From Mytilus trossulus (taxonomy: Eukaryota; Mollusca; Bivalvia; Mytilida; Mytilidae): a stretch of DNA of 64,000 bases. Position 1 is the stretch's first letter. Every line of letters starts with the position of its first letter. Location: contig NC_086380.1 of assembly GCF_036588685.1 (NCBI RefSeq), positions 34,424,692 to 34,488,691 of the forward strand, read 5' to 3'. This document shows positions 48,641-61,703 of the stretch, one piece after another. The position numbers were made by a program, and so were the translations under genes. The notes under the pieces are model-generated. The model was not told where the DNA came from and ran no database searches. It saw only the letters and a list, made by a program, of their open reading frames with translations.

Positions 48641-50889
48641 CGCCTTTTAGTATACGTATATTAGCTGACCTTAAATTTTGGATTTTTTTTTAAATATGCT
48701 AAATAATCTTACTTTTATATAGTAATATTAATTATCTGATTAGTCTTAAGAAGCACCCAAGTAGAAAGATTTTGTTAATTTGGCTATAACTAAGCATGTG
48801 TGTGTACGGAGAAAATCAAGGACGCACTGCAAATTATATTAAACAATAATTTAGCACCTTTGTGCTATTTGTGGCGGTTATTTTTTTTTATTGACGACTG
48901 AAGCCGACGTTCCAAAATAGGACCATGCATCAACTTTGGTCTGAAAATAAAAATTCTAGTCAATTAAGTCTGGAAAAAAGTAAAATAACAAAAATACCTT
49001 ACTCCGAGGAAATTATTAAGTCCGGGCCGTAAGCAAATGATAAAATCAAAAGCGCAAACACATCAAACAAATGGATAACAACAGTTATATTCTTTACTTT
49101 ATGTAGACATTTTATCTGCAGAGAATGGCAGATAAAACCCGATTTCGTAGCTAACTAAACCTGACACTTGTATGACATTCGCATCAAATTGAAACGAGCG
49201 CACCAGTCACGTGACGATTCCATCTCACATTCTCAGTAGTGACAAGCATATGATATACAGTAGTTCGACTTCGTATACCACCTTGGTCCGACCGACGAGG
49301 CCCGTGATAATTTGATTAATGACTTGTTTTATTTTCTGAAGTTAAATTTGAACTGTCAGACAAGTAACGATGCATTGGGATGTATGGCATTATTATAAAG
49401 TTAATCCTATTTGTTTTGTCCTCAGTTAATTTAATTAAACTTTTTGATCCAGATACTCGGGTAGATTCATCATTGTGCATCATCTTTGATAATGCAAGGA
49501 TGTAATTTTTCCTTGAAGGTTCGAATCAGTAAACATTTTGAAGGACTTGTATTTTTAAAAAGTTTGTATATTTAAACTTTGTAAGCCTCTTTTGTCAATA
49601 AGTCTGAAGTACTAGTAATCTGTCTGTATCTTAAGCTAGCCGTCCTCCTCTCGGTAATGTTTCAATAGACAATATTATAGAAATAACTGTGCTCGAAATT
49701 AGAGATGTGGAAAAAGAGAAATCCTATCATATATAAACTAAATAATCAGCTGTAATAATGGCTTCGTCAACAAAGAACTCATGAAATAGTTATTGGGACT
49801 CTGTAAATCAATTTCAAGTTGCTCCTGAAATATACACGAACTCAATGTCCACAATCATTTCCGGACCTCCGCAGTTCGATTTTATGATGTTCCTATTTTT
49901 CAAATTGTGCACATCTTTTAATATACTGAAATCATGGACCTCCTTGAATACTTAAAGATATCCTGAAATTGAATTATGGAGATCTTGGAATACCGTGATA
50001 ATCATGGAGTTGTGAATAAATATTAAGGATATCCTGAAAATATTTCAGGACCTCCTAAACTGTGATTATATTGACAAAATTATTTTGTAGGCTGCGGTTC
50101 CTTTATCAAATTACTGAGAGCCAGAAAAATTTCGAAAGGTCCTCAATGATTTGCAGATTAATCCTGAAATCGAATTTTGTCGGATGTCCTGAAATATTTT
50201 AACCATGAATGTAATAACTTTGACTAATTCATCTCCTATTTGTTTCTAATTGCTCACTTGGTAAAGTTGAAGCTGAGCTTCATTTTTTTATTAGAATGCC
50301 CTCTTTAGTGATATTCAAAGGGACGAATTTTTTCAAGACATTTCTAACAATTGTTATAATTTTATAAATTTAGATAAATCCTCTAAATTTGTATGGCTCT
50401 TGACCCAAGAAAATGTTTCTCTTATGGAAAAACTTTTCTGTTATATTTATGACTGTTTTGAATTAAGGAGATATGAACACTGACACCAAGCCAGTCAAGT
50501 ATTTAATTTTGAGAATAAATACATATATGTAACGGTAATTTTATTATTCTTTTATTCACAATATATATGTGGTTTTTAGCTTGATTCTGACCAATGCTTA
50601 TATCCTAACATATATATGTATCATAGGCCCTGTAATTTGGGAAATAAAAATATTCTATTCACTATTCTATTCTATTCTATTCTATTTGTAATTTCCTTAG
50701 CCCAGCTGTGTTATTACATGTAAGACAAATTAAAGTATTGATAGTCATAGTGATAGATACATTTTTATGCCAATATGTGACTTTGACCAGAGAAAAAAAC
50801 CCAACAGTTACACAATCATAGACAAAATGTATCAGCTGTGCCACAGAAGTATCGTAATCCGGAATGTATACACATTCTTTCCGTATTGT

Positions 50890-50990
50890 TTTATGTTCGC
50901 GCCAAAATGTCATTCCGCATCACGTGTGATGATTTATTTACAAACTGACTGGCGGGATATTGCAACTAAAGAGGGAAGACAGGTTAAATA
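50890..50990. promoter_or_regulatory. Candidate promoter patch with E2F-like and E-box sites
   Basis: TTCGCGCCAAAA (50896-50907) and TGGCGGGA (50950-50957) match E2F-type sites; CATCACGTGTGATG (50918-50931) is a palindromic E-box. GC-richer than its surroundings. Could be the start of the myosin transcript or of an unseen gene; inference only. Confidence 0.3.
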
Positions 50991-51999
50991 GGTAACATTA
51001 CCAGTTTTGTGCAATACATTATTTTTATTAATGCATATTTTGCAGTCTTAACACCCATGTTTTGTTGAATTATCTGGATTTATCCCATCAAGTAAATAAT
51101 TTTCACTCCTAGCTTGACAACCCCTCTCTTTCACCTATATCCTGTATGTATACATGTACATGTATGACAATGCATGTGTAAAAAACGTTTGTGACAATGA
51201 AACCTTCATATGAGTAATAACTACAGCTGACATACTTAAGTAATGTTATGTTTAAGGAAACAGCTTGGTGCAGGAAATAAAAAAGATGTAAAAAATAGGG
51301 TAATGTAACAAGTTATGTAACATTTAATCCATATTCAGTGATATTTAAAATTATAAACATTAAAACTGTAACATATTATATCAATTATGAAGTTATTATT
51401 CATTATTAATAGAATATCAAAACAATAGCATGTATCAGCTAAATTAACAATAATATAATGTTTGTTTGTTTGTTTGTTTGACATGTTTGAAAAAAAAACC
51501 TGAATGGTATACATTTAAACTTTCTAGGATCTTTGCATGACATTTTTTTCTTGGGCATGCAAATTTTTGTCCAGCATTCTGTTTTATTAAATAAATGTGG
51601 GTTTCATTAACAATTAATATGCATGTAAAACATTTGAAAAATATGATATTAAATATTATTATTTATTGGGCCAATTAAAATTATTTGATAGATTTTCATC
51701 CCCCCTCTGAAATCTTATTTTGAAAAAAGTAACTAATTCAGGTTTATGTTCATTTCCGTTACTGGTAACCGTCGGCAATTTCGTTTAAACTCAAAGCCGT
51801 TTCAAATTTCAGTTTACGTATTTCTTCAAGTAATCTAACCAAAATGATGAAGTTGACGAAAATGAAGAGGTTGACTTACTAGCTGCTCTATAATGACAAC
51901 ATCATATGCCATGAATAGAGATTGAATACAAGAAAAGCATGAAATATTCAGGTTATGATTAATTCATGTACGCTGTCATACCTGCCAACTTTTCAAAAT

Positions 52000-52880
52000 G
52001 CCCATGGGGGTTTTACTTGCAAGATAGCTCTCCAAGTCCTACAAAAGCTGAAGTCCAATCAACTTGAAACTTAATACACTTGTTGCTTATGATATGATCT
52101 TTATAATTTTTAAGCCAAATTAGACTTTTGACCCCAATTTCACGGTCCACTGAACATAGAAAATGAAAGTGGGAATTTCAGGTTAAAGTTTTTGGTCAAG
52201 GTTGTTTTTGATAAAATTGAAGTCCAATCAACTTGAAACTTAGTGCATATGTTCCCTTTAGTACATGTAGTATAATCTTTCTTATTTTAATGCCAAATTA
52301 GATTATTACCCAATTTCACGGTCCATGGAACATGGAAAAGGATAGTGCGAGTGGGGCATCCGTTTACTTTGGACACATTCTTGTTTGTTGACAAATTTAA
52401 ACAGCACACACCCTCTGTCACAATACCCTCAATAGCGTCATTCAACAACTTTTTTATGCCCCACCTACGATAGTAGAGGGGCATTATGTTTTCTGGTCTG
52501 TGCGTCCGTTCGTCCGTCTGTCCTGCTTCAGGTTAAAGTTTTTGGTCAAGGTAGTTTTTGACGAAGCTGAAGTCCAATCAACTTGAAACTTGGTATACAT
52601 GTTCCTTATGATATTATCTTTCTAATTTTAAAGCCAAATTAAACTTTTGACCCAAATTAAACGGTCCACTGAACATGTGGTTTTCAGGTTAAAGTTTTTA
52701 GTCAAGGTAGTTTTTGATAAAGTTGAAGTCCAACTTAAAACTTAGTACACATGTTCTCTATGATATGATCTTTATAATATTAATGCCTAATTCTATTTTT
52801 TACCCATTTTCACAGTCCATTGAACATGGAAAATGATAGTGCGAGTGGGGCATCTGTGTAGTACTTTGGACACATTCTTG
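52000..52880 (+). repeat. Repeat array with GTCCAATCAACTTGAAACTT units
   Basis: Four units contain ggttaaagtttttggtcaag, gaagtccaatcaacttgaaa, atgttccttatgatatgatc, and ttttgacccaatttcacgg followed by tccactgaacat. Within it 52455-52525 reads atgccccacctacgatagta and ggggcattatgtttt, then gtccgttcgtccgtctgtc. Related pieces at 55535-55800 and 59540-59690. Confidence 0.75.
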
Positions 52881-55534
52881 TTTTTTGCTAAGTTCATTTG
52901 TTATTTTTTTTATTTTTTTTATCTATTTTTCAATTGTCAGGATTTAAGTTTGGTTTCTCAAGCTGCAATTACATGAACATGTTTAACAGTGGTTGCCAAT
53001 CAGAGTTTAAGAATTTGAATTTTTACGACTGGGCCCACAGAAATCATCATGCTCTCATGTCAATGCAATGATGTCTAGTTCATGATGAAGTCATTAAAAA
53101 GAGAAGATTATTTGTCAACATGATATAACAACACTAATTTGTTTAATTTTATTTATTTTTTTGAATTCAATATATTTTATTAATTGGGGCAATATGCGCA
53201 ATTGTTTCTCCATAGGCCGTAATGGTAACGTTTTCTTCTTTTGCTCAGCCCATATCGTTAACTTGTATATGTATGATGGCTTGTTTCGAAGCTGAGACAT
53301 TTTTACATATGTGGTTAAATTTTCGGGGTACGAAGTGTGATTCATTTTTCCGTAATTTAGCAAACCCCGAGTATCCTTTTGCGATGTCGCTCCTCATGGT
53401 AAAAAATCCCAATTTTAACACAATAAGTTCTTTGAAATTTTAATACTTTGAACACAATTCATAGCTCCATGGTTTTTACACATTTATTCTGTGTTCCCCA
53501 AATATCACTACACAGAGATTTTTTGTTTACACGTGACTTTTGTGTTCCTCATTTCAAGGCGCATTAGGGGTATTGTCCCAATTACCGATCATTTCATGAT
53601 TCCTTAAGGATGGAGTGACAACTAATGCCTGTATATTTCCCCCCTGGTTGCAATACAAAAATGTATTGACATACAATAAACGTGATAATTTTTTTTTTAA
53701 CAATAGTTGACATGAAACTGCCAATGTTACGTTACAAATAGTCTTGAAAAATTGTGAATTCAAGTTGACCCTTGCAAATATCTTTCATGTCTGTTTACAT
53801 CTAATATTGACAGAGGAACACCTTGAAATATAAAAACCTCAAAACAAAGTATAATACTCTCTGTTTACATGTACATACATGTAGTATAAATTCTGTATAC
53901 AGTAGCAAAGCTTTTACATTATCAAAAAACATTTTGTTTGTAACATTTTTAAAAGTGAAATCAAACATTTTAATGATAGCCGTAAAGCACTTATATAAGT
54001 ACTTAATCCTGATAAAACAAACTTGAGCTTCTCATAAAAGTAGGATTAATTGATAAGAGGAAGGAAGTGTTTATTGGTTTATGGGGACTATCAAGGAATT
54101 TGTTGTGGTCTCACCCATAATGTCTACCTGCGCAGGTAACAGTCTACGAAGGTTTACCTGGAAATCAGACTGATAGCTGACTTCAGGTAAGCCTTTTATA
54201 TATGATATTTTTTCTGTTATAGTTATTTTGTTTTCATATTTTCCATTCATTTCAGTTATAAAATTAAAAGAATATATGTGAAGATCTAAATTAAGGCATT
54301 GATTTTTAAGTCTAAAATATTATTTATACTATTAAACGTATTCTTAGACTTTCTTATATATATATATATCCTTGATAGATTGCTTTTTAAATTTGAATAA
54401 AAAAGTAAGTTAATCGAACAACAGGATTAATGTATACTATTTTTAAAATTGATTAAGTCATGCTATTTATCACAATACTTTGATATAAGCAACAGTAAAA
54501 TGCTTATGATTTGATACCTTTTTCACCACCCATATTGAACAATCCCACTGATGTAAAAATTACTCATCGTAGTATTATAGTACATTGCATGTTTCATTCA
54601 TTCTTTATGTCAAGTATGTTGTTATCTTTTAACAATGTTTAAGGTGAAATATAATATGATAAAATGGATTTTTGAAGTTAAGGCTATGATATGCATGTAC
54701 ATATAATATTTTATTTGAACATGTGCAAGATTTTGTATAAAGCAAAAAGATTATAAGTAGTTTAAAAAAAATGAAGATGAAAGGATTATATCAACATCAT
54801 GAAGATCATTTGGCTATAGGTTTCTTAGGAATAAGACCAAAGTGTTTTTTTGTAATATGCACCATGTGCACAGTGAAAGTGAATTCTATGCAATTACATG
54901 ATAACCTAGGGATCGGCTGTGATTTTACGTCTGTTTAAAAAGTTTCTGATTAATTACTGTTCAGGTGAAATGTCAACATTTTACAAGTTTAAATGGTTAT
55001 AATGTATTTTCTTTGCTTCCTGGTTATGTGTCTGCATAAACCCTTCAAATTCCTACTTCAAAAGAGAATTTAAAGACTTTATATACAAATGTTTTATAGC
55101 TATACATCTAGGAAGAGAAGAGTCTTCATTAAAATTAGGATTTCAGATCTTTTAATCTTTATAACATTCCTATGAGGAAAAACAGAAACCAGCTAGCATC
55201 TGGTGCATGGATAACCCTGTAAACATATTGATATGTATCATATATATATTTAAGTAAAAAACTTCTGGACATAGTAAGATACATACTTTTTACTGTTCAA
55301 TTATTTTGTTAGTTTCACCATGTGCATACAAATGAATTTATATTAAGAAAATTTTTATTTTTGTTCTCATTAATGAAATTTATCAGAAGGAGGAATTTTT
55401 AGAAAGTACAAATACGTAAATAAAAACATTTGACTTTCATAAGAATGAGTCACAAAAAATAAATATTTCATACTATTTATTTTCACTTAAAGAATAATAA
55501 GAATTTTATTGGTTCATTCATGTCAAGCATTTTT

Positions 55535-55800
55535 ATGCCCCACCTAGGTACATAAGGGCCTGGCATTATGTTTTTCCGTCTATTTGTTAGTTCCTTCCTC
55601 CATCAGTTCATCCTTCCATCCATCCCTCTTCAAGTTAAAGGTTTTGTTCAAGGTAGTTTTTGCTGAAGTTAAAGTCCAATCAACTTGAAACTGAGTTCAC
55701 ATGTTTCTTATGATATGATCTTTCTTATTTTAATTCAAAGTTAGAGTTTTTACCCCATTTTTACAGTCCACTGAACTTAGAAAATGATTGTGAACTTGTT
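55535..55800 (+). repeat. Single copy of the ATGCCCCACCTA / AAGTCCAATCAACTTGAAAC repeat
   Basis: ttatgccccacctaggtaca, ggcattatgtttttc and aagtccaatcaacttgaaac, then tttacagtccactgaac. Same order as in 52000-52880. Confidence 0.7.
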
Positions 55801-56104
55801 AAGTTATGACTGTGGGTAAAAATGTGAATTCTATGATGTCAGCTTATTGTGATAATTGTTAGCTGAAATGTATTTGGATCTGATTAACACATAAGACCTA
55901 TGTAAAACATGCTCTTTTTATACCTGTCCCAACAAATGACAAAACACCTGTCCAAACAAAGGACAAATGATTTTAAAAATGGTTTTTGTCTTTGGAACTC
56001 TTCAGATGTGTGAAAAGGTTCCCCTATCAACTATAGGATGTTTGTTTTAATAATAATTAAGCGAGATGATGTATACTCACTGTACTAGTATGCATATTTT
56101 TAGG

Positions 56105-56240
56105 GGCCAGCTGAAGGACACCTACGGATGTGGGAATTCTGCTACATTGAAGACCCATTGGTTGCCTTCGGCTATTGTCTGCTCTATGGTTGGGTGGTTG
56201 TCGCTCTGACACATTCACCATTTCCTTTCTCATTTTATCA
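56105..56240 (+). repeat. Dispersed repeat with GGACACCTACGGATG and TTGTCGCTCTGACACATTC
   Basis: GC-richer than its flanks: ggccagctgaaggacaccta, gtctgctctatggttgggtg and tgacacattcaccatttcc. I recognise this as a common mussel repeat from memory; no second copy was found in this window. Confidence 0.4.
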
Positions 56241-57884
56241 TTTGAAAGACAATGTTTTAGGCAAATTCAAGTCACAGTGGCCAGATGTAATATAGATAGA
56301 TCTATAACTGTGACAGACCAAATTCTGCTACACCATAGTCTGTATGCCATTATTACAAGGAATTGAGTCTGTAATTGGAGATCCCCTTTTCAGTTGTCTC
56401 CCTTAGGAGGGACATCAATCTTTGTTGACAATGGAGAGCTTACTCAAAAAGCAAATTAATGTGCGTAACATTTCCCTTTGCTACATTTTTTGTATCTCTG
56501 ATGTGTTAAAATATATCCCTTTAACATTTATGTACTTATATCATCTTTTAAATCTTGAAAAATATAAGTAGGAAGTACTTAGAAGATTTATTTAAATCTT
56601 AAATTAATCAGACCTGAAAAAGTCAAATTGCACTTTTACTTTTCATTACCTAAAGCATTTTCAAAGTTGTACGCCCCTTAACTAAGTTAACAAATTGATA
56701 TTTTGTAACGAAAAACAAAAACATAAAGCTTCAAGGTTGTCCTCATAGTTATGATATTTTATTGAAAAAATACAATTAAATCTTTTATTTCAACATGTTC
56801 AAAGGACATCATAGAAGCTCATAACTATTTTCTTCATATAAAGCATCAGCTGGTGAAAATATAAAGATTTAGATTAAATATTGATTTTCTATGAAACCTA
56901 AAGACATAATGAGACCATACATAGGTAAAAAGATATCTACATAGAAATATATCATATGTTGAGAGTAGATAATTGATTTCATTGAAAACTGGCTGCTGAT
57001 TATGTCATTACAATTCTTCAATGAAATAATTTGTTTTGACAGTCATGACAGTCCTTTGAAGGAATTGATTTTATATGAAAACTTTATATACAAGCAGAAA
57101 ACTTGAGAAAAATAGTTCTAATTAAAATCTTTTGTACTTATAAGCTGCTGTGTTTGTATATAGTATATATCTAGTTACTGAGGTATCTGAAAATTTTCAT
57201 GAATTTAAATTGAAAATACAAGGTTATTGTTATCTGGTTATATAGGTATTCTGGCTGAATAAATGAAAGTCATCTATTTATCATTTATTTGGGTCATTTT
57301 GCAGTCATCACAATAAACTTTTGTAGCACAGGCCCAATATTACTCTTTTTGGAAATTTTTTATACTGTCTATAACAATGTATTGGCCTGTAAAAGGAATG
57401 CTTAAAAGGCTCAATACAAATTTTTACAAGCCTTTTGCTTAGCTTGAAGACTGCATGCTGTCCATCTTTTTCTCTAAGAAAACTAATAAAGCATATAGTA
57501 TCTATATAATGGTCTTATGGACGAATTCAGAAATAGGCATATTGGGAATATTACTATAATTTCAGACTTTAACTAGTCATGCTAATCAAGCCTATGGTTT
57601 AGTGGGTGCTTAGACCGTCTTAGATATACATGATTATAACAACAGATAACGAACGTTTGATGTGGTCCATTATATGTAATTTAAGAGGATATATTTTTTT
57701 TAAGAGTCCAATATTTTGGTATGATCAGATGTCATGGTCACAATTAGCTTGAAAAATTTGGTAAATTCAAATATTTTAGCTTCTTTCAAAAGCGTTATTA
57801 TTATTTCAAGCTCAATATATCAGTTTGATTTCAAATTTCTCGATTATCCACAAATGGACACTTAGCCACTTTGATTTAAATTTT

Positions 57885-58015
57885 CAGTGGAGGATCTAGA
57901 ACTTTTCATAAGGGGGGCCTGCTCCAGTCATGCTACAGTGATTCCCTATATAATCAACCAAATTATTCCCACAAAAGGGAGGAGCTGGGCCCCCAGGACC
58001 CTTTTGAATCTGCCT
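57885..58015 (+). repeat. Short dispersed repeat with CATAAGGGGGGCC, copy 2
   Basis: gtggaggatctagaactttt, ccctatataatcaacc and aggaccctttt match the 7943-8045 copy, with an extra purine-rich piece in the middle. Confidence 0.6.
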
Positions 58016-58970
58016 ATTTTTTTCCATGATTTATGTAAAAAATTAAGATACTGATTGATCTTATGTAACTTCATAATATAAGAGAATAATTTGTTTTTGT
58101 AAATAATGGTCCACTCTTGTGTTCTCGCCCATGGTACATTTGTGATGACTTAAATTGGCTACAGTAATAAATCTGTCATATTTTAAGGATCAATACTGTT
58201 TATAGGCTGAATCACCATCACAGATTTATATAACCTTTAGATTTAAGTAAGTTTTAACTTACAAATTGTCTTATGGGATGATTCAGAATTTAAATAAAAT
58301 ACATTAAAAGTACATTAAACCTTAAAAATATGTTAAACAAGTGCAATGGATATAACTTGCCCCATTGAATTCATTACAAATATTTGTTTTTAGATATATT
58401 GATGACTAAATTTGGCCAATGGATTGTTGATGCATTTTTATGTTAAAGAATAATAACACTTTTGTGATTTTAGAGGTATACATTTCATATATTTTATACT
58501 GAGAATTCTTTAACAAAACTTTTAAAAAAGTCTTGTGAATCTGTAGCTCAATTTTCACAAAAAGTCTAAGTGTAAAATTTATCCCAAGTCATATTCCTTA
58601 ACAATTCATCTATAAACTGATAAAAATAAATAATAGTAAAATAAATAATTTTATCGTAAGATTAGTTTTTTACACCTAAGATTTTTAGTGAAAAGGTTCA
58701 CTGACCTTTATGATATTCAGTTTTTTTTTGTGTTTTTTTTTTGTAGTAATATTTACAAACAAAGAGACCAGACATAATTGATTTTTATCAATGATCAACA
58801 GATTAGTCAGATCATTCACTCAGATCATTTAGATCAGGATGTTTATATCACATTATCACATGTCAATCACTCTTTCTTAGCTTTTGTATGTCAAAGTCAT
58901 TATAAAAAAGGAAATATTATAGATATACAATAAATTACAATGATATGTCATCACTCAGCTGTCTGCAGCC

Positions 58971-59033
58971 TCTCTCACCTGGCCAGGTATATACAATACT
59001 AAATACCTGTATTGATTACAGCCAGGTGAGAGA
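58971..59033. repeat. Compound hairpin
   Basis: tctctcacctggc (58971-58983) pairs perfectly with gccaggtgagaga (59021-59033); inside, caggtat pairs with atacctg. A 13-bp perfect outer stem with a nested inner stem. Confidence 0.75.
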
Positions 59034-59539
59034 AACACCTACATGTTTTATCAATGACTTCATCATCTTTATATTACATAGTTTGACAGTGATTTATTAT
59101 TATGTACTAGTTAAAATTTATTTGTTACATGTTTTCTGCTTAAGGTAAGGTTTTGTTAAATTTTAGTTGAATTTTTTAAATAGTTTTATTAGGATTGTTA
59201 TGTAAATTTCAAGAATTGATGTGACATGTATGATAACTGTTTATACTTCATTTATTGATTTGTAAATATCTTTAAAATGTTGAAAAAAGTATCACCATTG
59301 TCTTTTGTTAAATATTATACTCCTTTAATTCCACTGATGAAGTGGTCTTGTATATATACATTGATATTAGAATAAGGAGATGTGGTAAAGATTTCCTAAA
59401 AGACAACTATCCACCTGAGTTCAAATGACAAGAATATAAGCAATATAGGACACTATAACTTAATTTTTGGAATATCTCAATTTGAGTTGTGGAAGTTTCA
59501 CTAAAAGAGAGCTATTACCGAAAAAGAATGTGAATTAAG

Positions 59540-59690
59540 GGGAAAGTTGTTACAGTCCAATCAACTTGAAAATTTATACACTTAATTGTTCCCTATGATA
59601 TGCCAAATTAGAGTTTTTACCCCAATTTCACGAATAATAATAGTGCTAGTATCTGTGTACTTAGGACACATTCTTGTTTTTTGCTCTTTT
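59540..59690 (+). repeat. Partial copy of the 52000-52880 repeat
   Basis: cagtccaatcaacttgaaaa, gttccctatgatatg, ccaatttcacg and ggacacattcttgtttttt; upstream half missing. Confidence 0.65.
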
Positions 59691-61039
59691 GACCTTCATA
59701 CATGTATGAAAACAGTTTTGTAAACCCAACTTTTTATGTTTTTTTTTCTTAAAAAAACTAAAATATAAGATATATGTTAAATTATGAAAATGAAGTAAAA
59801 ATTGCACAAAAATCTTGCATTTATGTTGTCCATTGTGGATAAGAAATTCACAAAATGTTGTATTCCTTCAAGTTGATTAATTGATCATGACAGAAAGTGT
59901 TATGCAATAAGAATTCGTCACCGTCAATTTTTGCTATATACATGTATTTCATTTTTACAAAAAACGAAAATAGAGTGGTAACTTTCTTGTTGGATTTTAA
60001 TCAACTTCTTGTAGGTATCAGTAGAAGTAGAATTTTCTTAGGTTTGTTTATTTGGTTGTTACGTTTCAATATCGAGAGGAGTATATTTCACCTTCTGATG
60101 ATGAGTATAAACAGAAATATTACTTTTTAACCCCAAAATTTGATATATTGTGGATTCATTTATTTTCGTGGGTATCAATTTTAATGGATTGAGGAAAATT
60201 TGTGCTTTGTGGATATTTGATTTGGCGATTTTGTCACACACTGCATACAAAGCCTATATAAAAATTGTTGACCCTTTTAAATTTGTGGTTCACTTGTGCC
60301 CAAGAAACCTACGAAAGTTGCTATCAAACGAATAATAATGAATCTACAGTAATTAATATACACAGTGTTTCAACAAAATTAATTGTATAAAAGTTAATAT
60401 ACACATCAAGATGAAAACAATTATGCTTCTTTAGACAATGCCTATTATGAAATAAACAAATATACCTCAGACAACTCTGTGTCTGACTCATTTAACACAT
60501 GGTTTGATAAAAACTAACCATAATTTAGCTTATTAGTATCATTAAAAATTAGGCAATTTTTATTCAGAAATAGGGCTTTTGAAAAGTGCAAATACCTTTT
60601 GAAAATTAACTCCAGGTGGATTCCAGAAAATACTCATTTGATTGATTGATAAATCACTATTTACTAAGCGCTATAAATAAAAATCTGTAATTTAAAAAGT
60701 AGCTGAGAACAAGTATTATTAAGAGTACTAGCTGAGTACTGTTACAATAGAATAAAGCTCTAACTGTATATAAGGAAACTGTTTTGATGATTTATGTACT
60801 TTCTTTTAAAAACTATTATTTATTGTAGATAAACATGTTCTTTTGACTTTAGGATATTTTAAATGTATGATTTAAGAGATTGTTCAGGATTTGAATTAAT
60901 AGTGCAGATAGTTTGATTTGAACATAATAAAATAATATGTAAATTAAATCTAAAAATAAGACATTTCTTCCTAAGCCTATTATTTTTTTCTGTAATAGAT
61001 TAAAACAAGTGTTTCCGACTATCAACTTCAAGGTCATCA

Positions 61040-61175
61040 TAGATACCAGGATTGAAATTTTATATTTACGCTATACACACGTTTTGTCTACAAAAGAGTC
61101 ATCAGTGACGCTCGAATAAAAAAAAGTTAAAAAGGCCAAATAATTGGAAAGTACAAAGTTAAAGAGCATTGACAA
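61040..61175 (+). repeat. Dispersed repeat with GTTTTGTCTAC / GACGCTC blocks, copy 2
   Basis: taccaggattgaaatttta, gttttgtctacaaaagagtc, atcagtgacgctc and gtacaaagttaaagagcatt match the 7330-7475 copy in the same orientation. Confidence 0.7.
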
Positions 61176-61553
61176 AGTGTCGTCTGTGTCTAACTGCTTT
61201 GAATATTCGTAATGGCCATAAACCAACTAATGGATACTGAAATAATACAGTGCAGTCTGTGCAAAACTGAATTTAGATTATGTCTGATCGATAAAGAAAT
61301 TTGACCTTTTTTCTATATTGTCAATTAAAAAATCTAAAAATTTCTGTGCTATTGAATGATTTATTGTCTTGATATTTTTTGCGTCAGACAGAGTAACAGA
61401 TACACTGACAGTATATGGTACAGATGTATGGTGAACTATATATATACATTTTCTGGAATTTAGTAAGGTCAATTTGCAATTTGTCCATGATTTTGCTTAA
61501 TGTCCTCTGTCCAAGTTTTATCGTTTTAAAATTCAATTTTTTTTTTATTTTAG

Positions 61554-61703
61554 GTTATGAATTTGGAGTGATCAGCTATGGAAAATGAATTAACTAAGCG
61601 TGACCATATTGGTGTGCAGGATTTTGTCTTACTTGAGGATTATGAACACCCTGAGGCCTTTGTAGAGAACTTGAAGAAAAGATTTACAGAAAATCTAATT
61701 TAT
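61554..61703 (+). CDS. MYO1C: Class I unconventional myosin (Ic/Ih type), first coding exon only
   Basis: The exon follows a pyrimidine tract and tag acceptor at 61551-61553, so at least one 5' noncoding exon lies upstream. ATG at 61578-61580 opens 42 codons (MENELTKRDHIGVQDFVLL, then EDYEHPEAFVENLKKRF, then TENLIY) up to a gtaagc donor at 61704. This is the start of the motor head of short-tailed class I myosins, actin motors of membranes; RDxxGVQDFVLLE and FVENLKKRFxENLIY are typical of myosin Ic and Ih. The following motor exons are not in the window. I cannot decide between Ic and Ih from this exon alone. Confidence 0.92.

Larger units (their letters stand above)
44880..61553. other. Gene-poor interval between SelO and the myosin exon
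   Basis: 16.7 kb without a recognised gene. It holds the RT fragment, dispersed repeats, element copy B and simple repeats (TTCTA at 50662-50686, TTTG at 51461-51480). Noncoding first exons of the myosin gene are expected here; possible exon ends with good donors are 54188 (ttcag|gtaag) and about 50990, neither proven. Confidence 0.55.

Noticed and set aside
54100-54188. Definite first noncoding exon of the myosin gene ending ttcag|gtaag
   Set aside because: The donor is good, but nothing else ties it to the exon at 61554; mentioned only as a possibility.
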